DNA from: Candidatus Zixiibacteriota bacterium
GTDB taxonomy: Bacteria > Zixibacteria > MSB-5A5 > GN15 > FEB-12
Length of the DNA stretch: 10,875 nucleotides
Assembly (NCBI GenBank): GCA_030619345.1
Contig: JAUXBO010000052.1
Location: forward strand, 1 to 10,875
Reading direction: 5' to 3'
The notes below the pieces were generated by a model. That model searched no databases and had not been told where the DNA came from. It was given only the letters and a program-made list of their open reading frames with translations. Shown one piece after another: positions 1-7,076 of the stretch. How positions within the stretch are numbered: position 1 is the first letter of the stretch; each line of letters begins with the position of its first letter. Both the position numbers and the translations under genes were made by a program.

Positions 1-465
1 CTTGCCACAGGGATCGCCGCAGCGGATGCAAACAAGGACTTTGATATCAAAGTCTCGTACCTTAGAGGGGATGTAACTGCCGCTAATATCGATGGTGCCG
101 GATTGACATTTAGTGTCAATGCTGGAGAAATCTGCCAGGGGAATTACTACGAAACCAAAGATGGATGGGTGGTATCAGCTTACCACGTTCCCTCGGCCAA
201 GGACGAGAAAAAGATTTGCGAAGTTGAATCATCGTTAGCCGTTTACGAAGAGTCCGGCCAATTGTATTTGAGGGGCGTCTTGTATGTTCTCGAAACCCGT
301 GTCGGCCAAACTGTCTCCGACGGACACCGTATTGAGATTGATAGAAAGATCGAATTTGACAAGCCACTTCGCTGGACCGCCAGCCTTCAGACTGACAAGG
401 ACTTCAGGGGAATCGAGGTCAAGATCGATGACAAGCGTGATCTCAAATCACTCGCGAGCAAATAG
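1..465 (+). CDS. Hypothetical protein, C-terminal 154 residues (5' end outside window)
   Basis: The frame is open from base 1 to the TAG at 463-465, so the gene enters from upstream. The first in-frame start-like codon, TTG at 103, has no convincing Shine-Dalgarno and is not a credible start. I do not recognise a family. The visible part is rich in charged and beta-forming residues, with alternating hydrophobic stretches such as QLYLRGVLYVLETR (about residues 87-100). It has no transmembrane helix and two cysteines (visible residues 45 and 73). That pattern suits a soluble or extracytoplasmic beta-rich domain, but this is only an impression. A terminator begins 35 bases after the stop, so this is the last gene of its transcript and is not co-transcribed with the DUF4159 gene. 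Coding status is well supported; function is unknown. Confidence 0.75.
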   Translation, partial: LATGIAAADANKDFDIKVSYLRGDVTAANIDGAGLTFSVNAGEICQGNYYETKDGWVVSAYHVPSAKDEKKICEVESSLAVYEESGQLYLRGVLYVLETRVGQTVSDGHRIEIDRKIEFDKPLRWTASLQTDKDFRGIEVKIDDKRDLKSLASK

Positions 466-499
466 ATGAATCGAACAAAAATTGATATCCCAAATCACT

Positions 500-529
500 A
501 AAGCCCCGGCGATTGTCGGGGCTTTTTTT
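500..529 (+). terminator. Rho-independent terminator after the first gene
   Basis: GCCCCGGC (503-510) pairs with GTCGGGGC (515-522) around a GATT loop, with one G-T wobble. Flanking A-T pairs lengthen the stem, and seven T residues follow at 523-529. This is a textbook intrinsic terminator 35 bases past the stop at 465. Confidence 0.9.
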
Positions 530-570
530 GTTCCATCGGTTGAAGGTGTCCGGGTCCGTGGGCGGCAGAT

Positions 571-634
571 GTCCCCGTTGTATAGTATCATGAGATACTT
601 TACAGTGTGTATCATGATACTATACAGTCCCCGT
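571..634. mobile_element. Putative 48-bp miniature inverted-repeat element with 8-bp target duplication
   Basis: A perfect 15-bp inverted repeat, TGTATAGTATCATGA at 579-593 and TCATGATACTATACA at 612-626, encloses an 18-bp spacer. The 8-mer GTCCCCGT directly abuts both outer ends (571-578 and 627-634). Inverted termini starting TG and ending CA, with a flanking direct repeat, are the signature of a transposition product, though 48 bp is very small for a MITE. No transposase is present to assign a family. An alternative is a regulatory hairpin or a pair of operator dyads, because each arm also contains a smaller palindrome. The repeat structure itself is directly visible; the mobile reading is inference. 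Confidence 0.5.
584..620. repeat. Two adjacent GTATC/GATAC dyads inside the inverted repeat
   Basis: The left dyad is AGTATC-ATGA-GATACT (584-599). The right dyad is the perfect 12-bp palindrome GTATCATGATAC (609-620). Their centres are about 23 bp apart, roughly two helical turns. They could be paired binding sites for a dimeric DNA-binding protein or just by-products of the larger inverted repeat. No gene starts within 300 bp downstream that would clearly be controlled. Confidence 0.4.
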
Positions 635-677
635 CTGCCCCATACAACATTCATTTTTCCATCCAAACGGGACATGC

Positions 678-691
678 TTCGACAGGCTCAG
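678..691. repeat. TTCGACAGGCTCAG intergenic motif
   Basis: The motif sits in a small imperfect hairpin, CATGCT (673-678) and AGCATG (690-695). A related copy, TTCGTCTGGCTCAG, lies at 809-822 with 12 of 14 bases identical, inside the second hairpin of the GTAGG element. From memory, similar strings recur between genes in several FCB-group genomes. The copy relationship here is read directly from the sequence. Confidence 0.5.
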
Positions 692-734
692 CATGACTTG
701 GCTCTAAATGCCGTACTTTGATCGAAGTTCCTCT

Positions 735-845
735 GTAGGCCGGGAGGCTTGCCCTCCCGGCAATTCATGCCGTATCTCTCATCTCTGGCATATCTGTCGG
801 GTTCGCCCTTCGTCTGGCTCAGGACGGGCAAGGGTCCCAACCTAC
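735..845. repeat. BIME-like double hairpin bounded by GTAGG and CCTAC (copy 1)
   Basis: The left half begins GTAGG (735-739) and forms a perfect 9-bp stem, GCCGGGAGG (739-747) with CCTCCCGGC (753-761), loop CTTGC. The right half ends CCTAC (841-845). On the minus strand it also reads GTAGG followed by a hairpin, with GTCGGG (796-801) pairing with CCCAAC (836-841) including one wobble, and inner pairings GCCC/GGGC and CGTC/GACG. A GTAG foot beside a palindrome, in two inverted copies, is the known layout of REP/BIME sequences mobilised by RAYT transposases. No RAYT gene is in the window. Confidence 0.55.
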
Positions 846-950
846 AAACTCCTAAACCCACCATAAATGGTGAGCCACCCGTCAAGCAACGTTTTTCAAA
901 TAATCCAATCAATGCCTGCGAATTTTACAACGAAATCCGCACTTAAGCTG

Positions 951-960
951 TATATTATAT
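951..960 (+). promoter_or_regulatory. Candidate -10 region placing the transcript start at the DUF4159 start codon
   Basis: TATATTATAT contains TATTAT (953-958), five of six matches to TATAAT. The nearest -35-like hexamer, TTTACA at 924-929, is too far for standard spacing (about 23 bp). No Shine-Dalgarno precedes the ATG at 963, so initiation on a leaderless or nearly leaderless transcript would fit. Prediction from sequence only. Confidence 0.3.
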
Positions 961-962
961 AG

Positions 963-1718
963 ATGTCTAATACAGCCAAAATCCTGACTACCACCGCTTT
1001 TGTAGCCCTGCTGATAATACCGGCTTTGCTGGTAATACCAGCCGCTCAGGCCCAGAGGGATATCATGAACCTGATCGGAGCCTCCCCCCCGACCCCACAG
1101 GAAGCGGCCATGAACCCGAATCCCTCGGCAGTCAAAGTTGCCCGACTGCATTATTCGGGCGGCGGGGATTGGTACTGGGGAAGCAGCGCGATACCTAATT
1201 TCCTTCGCTATCTCCACGACAACACCCCCTTCCCGGTCGACACAATAGAACGGCAGGTTTCAATCATGGACCCGGAGTTATTTCAGTACCCGTTCCTATT
1301 TGCCACCGGGCATGGAGTTATCAAATTTGGCTCCGAAGAAAAGGAAAGACTCCGGCAATACCTTTTGGGCGGCGGGTTTCTGTTTGTAAACGACTCTTAT
1401 GGAATGGACAACAATTTCCGCAATGAGATGGCTGAGCTGTTCCCGGAACGGGAAGTGATCGACATACCGTTTGACCACCCGATCTACCACTGCTTTTATG
1501 ATTTTCCCAACGGGCCGCCGAAAATCCATGAACATGACGGCAATCCTCCCCGGGGATACGGCCTGATTGTCAATGGCCGTCTGGTTCTTTACTTTCTAGT
1601 AGAATCGGATATTGGCGACGGCTGGGAAGATGCCCAGGTCCATTCCGATCCACCCGAGTTGAGGGAAAAAGCGCTCAAAATGGGCGTGAACATACTTAGT
1701 TACGCTATGTTATACTAA
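963..1718 (+). CDS. Secreted DUF4159-domain protein
   Basis: This 251-residue protein starts with a signal peptide: a hydrophobic core at about residues 8-26 and a likely cleavage after AQA (residues 28-30). It should therefore act outside the cytoplasmic membrane. Residues about 57-250 match DUF4159 as I know it: FLFATGHG (111-118), LLGGGFLFVNDSYG (134-147), IPFDHPIYH (168-176), PKIHEHDG (186-193) and ESDIGDGWED (214-223), with a C-terminal helix ending in NILSYAM. The biochemical function of the family is unknown. It is typically encoded beside DUF4175, MoxR, DUF58 and BatA-like proteins, and here it precedes the DUF4175 gene by 85 bases on the same strand. In larger relatives the domain is fused to a BatA-like membrane part; this one is a free-standing secreted form. 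The ATG at 963 lacks a Shine-Dalgarno, but the signal peptide begins right there, so the start is plausible. Confidence 0.88.
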   Translation: MSNTAKILTTTAFVALLIIPALLVIPAAQAQRDIMNLIGASPPTPQEAAMNPNPSAVKVARLHYSGGGDWYWGSSAIPNFLRYLHDNTPFPVDTIERQVSIMDPELFQYPFLFATGHGVIKFGSEEKERLRQYLLGGGFLFVNDSYGMDNNFRNEMAELFPEREVIDIPFDHPIYHCFYDFPNGPPKIHEHDGNPPRGYGLIVNGRLVLYFLVESDIGDGWEDAQVHSDPPELREKALKMGVNILSYAMLY

Positions 1719-1790
1719 CTGGAAACTCTGTTTTGCTGTTTCTGCTGCCAATACTCGATACTATAGGGAACCGCCGCAGTTCTGCTAATT

Positions 1791-1795
1791 GAGGA
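1791..1795 (+). promoter_or_regulatory. Ribosome binding site fixing the start of the DUF4175 gene
   Basis: GAGGA lies 8 bases before the ATG at 1804. It overlaps the region just after an in-frame TTG at 1789, which therefore cannot be the start. The ATG is chosen. Confidence 0.7.
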
Positions 1796-1803
1796 CGATT
1801 TCT

Positions 1804-4800
1804 ATGACCCGACTTGATTCAACCAAACGACTGACCAAAGTCCTGAACCGGGTACTAATCAAACAACGATTAGTCATGTTCATAGCCGGTCTTCTGGCGA
1901 CTGGCACAGCAGTTGTTACAGCAGCAATTGTAATGTCTTTGATCGCCAATGTCGTGGTCCTGCCGATCTGGTTCAAGATTGCCGTTCTGGCTGTGACCGG
2001 TCTCGGGACTCTTTTTCTGTTTGGCCGATATGCCGTCAGTCGATTGTTTGAAGGCAACATAGAAAACGTAGCGGTTACTCTTGAGGAAAAATATCCTGAT
2101 CTAAAAGGTTGTTTGATCGGCGCCCTTCAGTTTGCCCGTATGGGTCAGGGATCGGGATTTTCCGAAGATCTCATTGCTCTCAACGAAAGACAGGCGCTTG
2201 AAAAAGCGGAAGGGATCGACTTCAACAAGGCGATGAGTTTCTCCAGATTCATAAAAACCGCACGAAATCTGGCTGTCGCCGGAGTTGTTGCGATGCTTAT
2301 GTTAGCCTTTTTCCCCGGCCTCTTTAGTTATTCGTACGAAGTATTCTCAAACCCAACTACTGTGATAGCGCCACCACTGGCTTATTCTGTGGTTGCCGAT
2401 CCGGGCAGTACGGAATGGGTCAAATATCGCGACATCAGAATCGGCGCGGCCATAACCGGCGCGAGGATTCCTGACCGGGCGGTGATATTCTATCGTCTCG
2501 CCGGTGGACGCTGGCAAGAGTCCGACATTGATCTTGAGAAAGTGTCGCGCTCAGCCGTGACGTTTGGTGACTCGTTGAATATCGGGATTACACTCAGACA
2601 GATAAACAAGTCGTTCGATTATTACGTCAAAGTCGGACGCATCGAAACCGAGATACAGGCCATTGATGTTGTTGATCGTCCGAGAGTAACGGAACTGAAA
2701 CTATCAATCTTCTATCCCGAGTATACCGATCTGGAACCGACCGTTATCGACGAGAACAATGGATCGTTCTCAGCCGTAGTCGGCAGCCGGGTGAATCTTC
2801 AGGTAATTACAAATCTACCCATTGAAAAGGCCGAACTCGTTCTCGATGATTCCAGTCGTGTCAATCTAACCGTCAGCGATAAGACGGCCAAGACATCGCT
2901 GCTGGTTGAGACCTCGCGCGCTTACTACATCCGGCTTCTGGACCGGCTGGGCGAAGAAAACCCGGACCCGATTGAATATTACATTACGGCCACCCCGGAT
3001 GAGTATCCTTCGATTGACGTCCTCCGGCCCGGATTTGATGTCAATCTCAACGATGAAATGATGCTACCTCTCAAAGTTCGCATCTTTGATGACTACGGCT
3101 TTTCATCACTGGTGATGAAGTACCAGATCCATTCCCAGAGAAGAGTCTCCGATGAAAATGTGGTCGTGCTTCATTTCTCCGAACGCATAAAAACCGAAGG
3201 TGAGATCGAATTCAATTGGGATATGGACCTGCTCAACCTGAACCCCGGTGACTATGCCGAGTATTACTTCGAAATTGCCGATAACGACCGTATCTTGGGA
3301 CCAAAGATCACCGCCTCGCGTCATTTTGTCGCGCGACTGCCTTCGCTGGAGGAGATAATCTCTCAGTCGGAAGGCGAGAGTATGAAGCGGATCATACGCA
3401 CCGAACAGCTTCTGAAATCGGGCAAGGACCTGGCCGAACGAATGAAAAATATTTCCCGAAAACTCCAAGCCAAAGTAGCTGAGAAAAATAATTGGCAGCA
3501 GAAAAAAGAACTGGAGTCAATGCTCAAAAAGAATCAAGATATTCTGGAGCAAGTCGAGGATATGGCCAAGCAGATGGATCAATCGGTCAAAAAGGTCTCC
3601 GAAAGTTCTCTCATGAGCCGGGAGATCCTTGAGAAACTGGCCCAAATCCAAAAGTTGTACGAAGATGTATCCACCCCTGAGATGCGAGAGGCACAGAGGC
3701 GGTTGATGGAAGCGTTGCAGAAGATGGATCAGAGAGAACTTCAGAAGGCAATGAAGGACTTTGAGATGTCGCAGGAGGAACTTCTCAAGCGTCTTGAGCG
3801 AACTCTGGCCCTGCTCAAAAAGATGCAACTCCAGCAAAAAATGGAAGCGATGCTGCGTAAAGTAGAGCAAATGGTCAAAAAGCAGGAAGAAATAAACACG
3901 GAAACCGAACAAGCCAAATCGGATCAGCTACCAAAGCTCAGTCCTCGTGAACAGGAATTGAAAAAGTCTCTGGAGGCTCTCAAAGAGGAACTCGCGGAAC
4001 TGAACATACTCATGGAAGAACAGGAAGGCGCTCCTCCCAAGGAGGCCGAAGAATTCAGTGATGCGATTGAGAAAACCGATGCCGATGAAAACATGCAGCA
4101 GATGTCCGACGCGTTGAGTAAATCTCAGAAGTCAGAGGCTGGCAAGCAGGGCAAGAAGGCGCTCTCCAAGCTTCTGGAAATGATGGATAAGATGCAGCAA
4201 GAATTGGCCTCAATGAAGGGCGGAGATCAGGAGGCTATTGAGCGAGCCATGAAAGCAGCTATTGATGACGCCAATTACCTCTCCAACAATCAGGAAGAGC
4301 TTCTAAAAGAGGCTGCCAATATCTCGCCGACTTCCATGGTTCTGCGCGAGATGGCCGCCAACCAGCAGGACTTGTTGAATTCCTGCAAAGGTCTTCAGAA
4401 TAGAATTACACAGTTGGGCAAAGAATCTCCGTTCATTGCTGCCGAACTACAGATGCTCGTCGACCAGTCGACCAAAAACATGGAGATGTCGATCACCGGT
4501 TTTGACGAAAAGAAGGGGTTCGACGCTACCCGCTATCAGCGCAATGCGATGTCAAAGCTCAATAAGACTTCGATTCGCCTGATGGAATCGCTTCAGGAAC
4601 AAAAGCAGTGCGACAAAGGCGGCAGTTGCAGTAATCCGACTCAAAAACTTCAGTCAATGTGCAACAAACAGAGCGAACTGAACCAGCAGACCAAATCGCA
4701 ATGCAATAATCCCGGCGGCCAGAAACCTACCCAAGGCCAGGGATCGCGCGAAGCACTCAGAAGGCTGGCTGGTGAACAGGCGTCTATCCGTAAATCGGTC

Positions 4801-5199
4801 GAAGAACTTAACCAGGAGTTCGGCAACTCGCGCCAGATCCTGGGTAGGCTGGACGATATCGCCCAGGAGATGAAAGAGATTGAAGAAGCGCTATCGTCCG
4901 GTGATGTTGGCCAGGAAACACTTGATCGCCAGGTAAAAGTATTTTCAAGAATGATGGAAGCCAGTCGATCACTGTACCGTCGCGACTTTTCAGAACAGCG
5001 AAAATCTAACAGCGCCACAACCGAAGCCTTTTTCATACCACCGCAATTGTCCACTGATCTTCTCGATGATCGCGTCAAACTCGAAGATAGGTTGCGCAAG
5101 TACCTTGGGTCGGATTATCCACCGCAATATGAAAAACAGATTAAGGCGTACTTCAAAGCGATCCTTCAATATGAAGCAGGGAGCAGGTCCGGCCAGTGA
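1804..5199 (+). CDS. DUF4175-type membrane-anchored coiled-coil protein
   Basis: This 1131-residue protein has three probable membrane helices near the N-terminus (about residues 23-46, 54-74 and 156-175). They are followed by a beta-rich extracytoplasmic region (about 180-510) and a long, Met-, Gln-, Lys- and Glu-rich coiled coil (about 515-850). A polar linker with four cysteines (936, 942, 953, 967) follows. The C-terminal part (about 980-1128) contains LRRLAGEQASIRKSVEEL, QETLDRQVKVFSRMMEASRSL and EKQIKAYFKAI. Those C-terminal motifs are the ones I associate with large DUF4175 proteins of Bacteroidetes-like bacteria, which lie next to DUF4159 and Bat/MoxR genes. The molecular role is not established; the architecture suggests an envelope scaffold. 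The TPR gene overlaps its stop by 4 bases, so translation is probably coupled. The frame is intact throughout and several antisense open frames across the coiled coil are composition artefacts. Confidence 0.85.
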   Translation: MTRLDSTKRLTKVLNRVLIKQRLVMFIAGLLATGTAVVTAAIVMSLIANVVVLPIWFKIAVLAVTGLGTLFLFGRYAVSRLFEGNIENVAVTLEEKYPDLKGCLIGALQFARMGQGSGFSEDLIALNERQALEKAEGIDFNKAMSFSRFIKTARNLAVAGVVAMLMLAFFPGLFSYSYEVFSNPTTVIAPPLAYSVVADPGSTEWVKYRDIRIGAAITGARIPDRAVIFYRLAGGRWQESDIDLEKVSRSAVTFGDSLNIGITLRQINKSFDYYVKVGRIETEIQAIDVVDRPRVTELKLSIFYPEYTDLEPTVIDENNGSFSAVVGSRVNLQVITNLPIEKAELVLDDSSRVNLTVSDKTAKTSLLVETSRAYYIRLLDRLGEENPDPIEYYITATPDEYPSIDVLRPGFDVNLNDEMMLPLKVRIFDDYGFSSLVMKYQIHSQRRVSDENVVVLHFSERIKTEGEIEFNWDMDLLNLNPGDYAEYYFEIADNDRILGPKITASRHFVARLPSLEEIISQSEGESMKRIIRTEQLLKSGKDLAERMKNISRKLQAKVAEKNNWQQKKELESMLKKNQDILEQVEDMAKQMDQSVKKVSESSLMSREILEKLAQIQKLYEDVSTPEMREAQRRLMEALQKMDQRELQKAMKDFEMSQEELLKRLERTLALLKKMQLQQKMEAMLRKVEQMVKKQEEINTETEQAKSDQLPKLSPREQELKKSLEALKEELAELNILMEEQEGAPPKEAEEFSDAIEKTDADENMQQMSDALSKSQKSEAGKQGKKALSKLLEMMDKMQQELASMKGGDQEAIERAMKAAIDDANYLSNNQEELLKEAANISPTSMVLREMAANQQDLLNSCKGLQNRITQLGKESPFIAAELQMLVDQSTKNMEMSITGFDEKKGFDATRYQRNAMSKLNKTSIRLMESLQEQKQCDKGGSCSNPTQKLQSMCNKQSELNQQTKSQCNNPGGQKPTQGQGSREALRRLAGEQASIRKSVEELNQEFGNSRQILGRLDDIAQEMKEIEEALSSGDVGQETLDRQVKVFSRMMEASRSLYRRDFSEQRKSNSATTEAFFIPPQLSTDLLDDRVKLEDRLRKYLGSDYPPQYEKQIKAYFKAILQYEAGSRSGQ

Positions 5200-7076
5200 T
5201 AGAGCTTATATCTTCGTACGCCAAACTATTCGGTACTCGTCTGCTACTGGTATCGCTATTGGCTCTCATGGGAGTGGCGAATGGCAGAACTGAGGTCAAC
5301 GAGAAATCTGACGATCCAATAATTCTCCAGAGACAAAAAAAGAATCCTCAGGATGAGCGTCAACGCCAACAGTTGAGTCTTGCCCGCAAACTGATGGACT
5401 CAAAAAACTGGCAGGGTGCCGCCGCAGTTCTCGAGACACTATACGAAACCAATCCGACTCACGGCGTTGTTGTCAATCAATTGATGAAATGCCTTGATCA
5501 ACTCAAGCAGTACCCCAAAGCTGTCGACCTGGTCCGACGCCAGATTCAAAGGCAGTCAAACAATTTTCACCTGCGTCTGCGCCTGGCCGAGTACCTTGTC
5601 AAGCAGGACAGCCTTGATGCCGCATTAGGTGTCTATAACAAGATAATCGGCATGGTCCCCAACAACAGCATTGGCAGTTATCAGTCTATCGTAAACAATA
5701 TGGTGTTATTTGGTTTCCCCGACCGAGCGGTCGAACTTATCGACTCCCTCCGGTTGGCATTGTCCGACTCCCGCCTCTTTGCTCTTCAAAAAGGCGGTAT
5801 TCTGGAACAGAAGCGAGAGTACGCCGAGGCCACGCTTGAATTCTATCACCTGCTTGGCGATACCGCCCGCAGCGCTATTAACGCCGAAATGAAAATTGTC
5901 TCGCTGCTTGATTTTCCAGTCTCTTCTGAGGCGGCTCTCGAAGTTCTGACTGAGATTGCCGATCAAACCCCAAATCACAAACTGTACAAAATCCTTTCAG
6001 ATTTCTATTTGAAAAAACAGCAATTTGAACCGGCCTTTGAGTATGCCGTCCGTCGCGATTCGTCCGGTAACCAGAAAGGGATCGGCCTACTCACCTTCCT
6101 GAGAAACTGCCGGGAACGAGAATTGAACGATGAAACCATAAGAATGTCGAGGTACATCCTCGACAAATACGAAAGCAGCCCAATTCTACCTGAGACTTAT
6201 TTTATTTATGCAGAAGCACTTGCCAATGCTGCCAGATATGATGAAGCTATAAACATATATGATACTATCGTGGCCGTATTACCCCGCGCCCAAGACAAAG
6301 CATCTGCTCTCTTCGAGATCGGCCAGATCTACTCCAACCAGCTTGATGACTGCCCGAAAGGATTGAAGATGTACGATTCAGTCATCTCGACCTTTCCGGC
6401 TGGAGTAGGCTATGTCGATGCTCTTTTGGCCCGACCGGATTGCTATATCCGACTCGGCGAATATGAACAGGCCCGCAAAGATTTTGCCTTACTGCGCCAT
6501 CGGCATCTTGATGAAAATCGGAAAGAGGAAATTGAATACAATCTGGCCTTAATGGATTTCTTTGAAAAGAAATTTGATTCCTGCCGGGTAGCGTTCCGAA
6601 AGTTGATGATCGATTTCCCGATGGGGTATTTCGTAAACGATGCACTTCGCCTACTGATGGTCATCAACGAGGCCGAGGGAGACAATGATCTTCTTTATCT
6701 GTACTCCTCGGCCGAGATGTTCAAAAAACGGAGAATGCCCGACTCCACCAAAAACCGGTATGAAGCTCTAACGAGGAGCATCAATCGGGTCCTGGCCGAC
6801 AACGCGCTCTTTGGATTGATGAATCTGAGTTTGGAAGAGGCGGATACCACCTCTACTTTGAACAGTATTGAGAAATTGGCTGAGGAATTCCCTGATTCTT
6901 ATTATCTGCCGTACGGTTTAAAATTAAGGGCCGACATCTGGTTGTTAAATGAAGCCAAAAAGCCAGAGGCCACTCGGGAGTATCGCTCGCTGTTGGAGAA
7001 CTACCCGGACTATCCTTTTGTCTCGAAAGTCAGAGAGATTCTTCGCAAACTTGAGGCTGCACAGCCGGTCGGCTAA
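5196..7076 (+). CDS. Secreted tetratricopeptide-repeat protein
   Basis: This 626-residue protein begins with GTG at 5196 inside GTGA, overlapping the DUF4175 stop, and a purine-rich GGGAGCAGG lies 8-16 bases upstream. Residues about 13-30 (RLLLVSLLALMGVANG core) form a signal peptide, so the protein is likely periplasmic or outer-membrane associated. TPR-like helical pairs are visible at about 60-150 (RKLMDSKNWQGAAAVLE, LDQLKQYPKAVDLVRRQI, DSLDAALGVYNKII). A second set covers about 330-490 (YAEALANAARYDEAINIYDTI, IRLGEYEQARKDFALL) and a last one about 575-620. Such repeats bind proteins, and no catalytic domain is seen. Tight coupling to the DUF4175 gene points to a shared complex; Bat loci in other bacteria also include TPR proteins (BatE type). 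A specific orthologue cannot be named. Its stop overlaps that of the convergent minus-strand gene. Confidence 0.87.
   Translation: MIELISSYAKLFGTRLLLVSLLALMGVANGRTEVNEKSDDPIILQRQKKNPQDERQRQQLSLARKLMDSKNWQGAAAVLETLYETNPTHGVVVNQLMKCLDQLKQYPKAVDLVRRQIQRQSNNFHLRLRLAEYLVKQDSLDAALGVYNKIIGMVPNNSIGSYQSIVNNMVLFGFPDRAVELIDSLRLALSDSRLFALQKGGILEQKREYAEATLEFYHLLGDTARSAINAEMKIVSLLDFPVSSEAALEVLTEIADQTPNHKLYKILSDFYLKKQQFEPAFEYAVRRDSSGNQKGIGLLTFLRNCRERELNDETIRMSRYILDKYESSPILPETYFIYAEALANAARYDEAINIYDTIVAVLPRAQDKASALFEIGQIYSNQLDDCPKGLKMYDSVISTFPAGVGYVDALLARPDCYIRLGEYEQARKDFALLRHRHLDENRKEEIEYNLALMDFFEKKFDSCRVAFRKLMIDFPMGYFVNDALRLLMVINEAEGDNDLLYLYSSAEMFKKRRMPDSTKNRYEALTRSINRVLADNALFGLMNLSLEEADTTSTLNSIEKLAEEFPDSYYLPYGLKLRADIWLLNEAKKPEATREYRSLLENYPDYPFVSKVREILRKLEAAQPVG

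Larger units (their letters stand above)
466..962. other. Gene-free intergenic region rich in palindromic repeats
   Basis: No credible gene lies in these 497 bases. Short open frames on both strands run through hairpin repeats and have no ribosome binding site. In order it holds a terminator (500-529), a 48-bp inverted repeat bounded by 8-bp direct repeats (571-634), a TTCGACAGGCTCAG motif (678-691), a double-hairpin GTAGG...CCTAC element (735-845), a small palindrome CACCAT-AA-ATGGTG (859-872), and an AT-rich stretch just before the DUF4159 gene (921-960). Confidence 0.8.

Noticed and set aside
103..105. TTG as a start of the first gene
   Set aside because: The reading frame is open upstream to base 1 and there is no Shine-Dalgarno before this codon.
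735..845. CRISPR-like array in the upstream repeat region
   Set aside because: The repeats are inverted pairs, not regularly spaced direct repeats, and there are no equal-length spacers or cas genes.
482..946. Short plus- and minus-strand open frames in the gene-free region
   Set aside because: They run through the terminator and palindromic repeats, lack ribosome binding sites, and encode no recognisable protein.
1084..1090. Run of seven C residues near the start of the DUF4159 coding region, a possible phase-variation tract
   Set aside because: It is short, encodes a normal Ser-Pro-Pro stretch after the signal peptide, and the gene is intact.
3106..3912. Two long minus-strand open frames (3106-3468 and 3517-3912) opposite the DUF4175 gene
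   Set aside because: Leu/His/Phe-rich translations are the expected mirror of Lys/Glu/Gln-rich coiled-coil coding sequence.
4650..5099. 149-codon minus-strand open frame inside the DUF4175 gene
   Set aside because: It is antisense to a well-supported protein, has low-complexity Ser-rich composition and no ribosome binding site.
5336..5342. A-AAA-AAG heptamer in the correct phase for -1 frameshifting in the TPR gene
   Set aside because: The -1 frame stops after about 12 codons, no clear downstream stimulator is visible, and short A runs are common at this composition.
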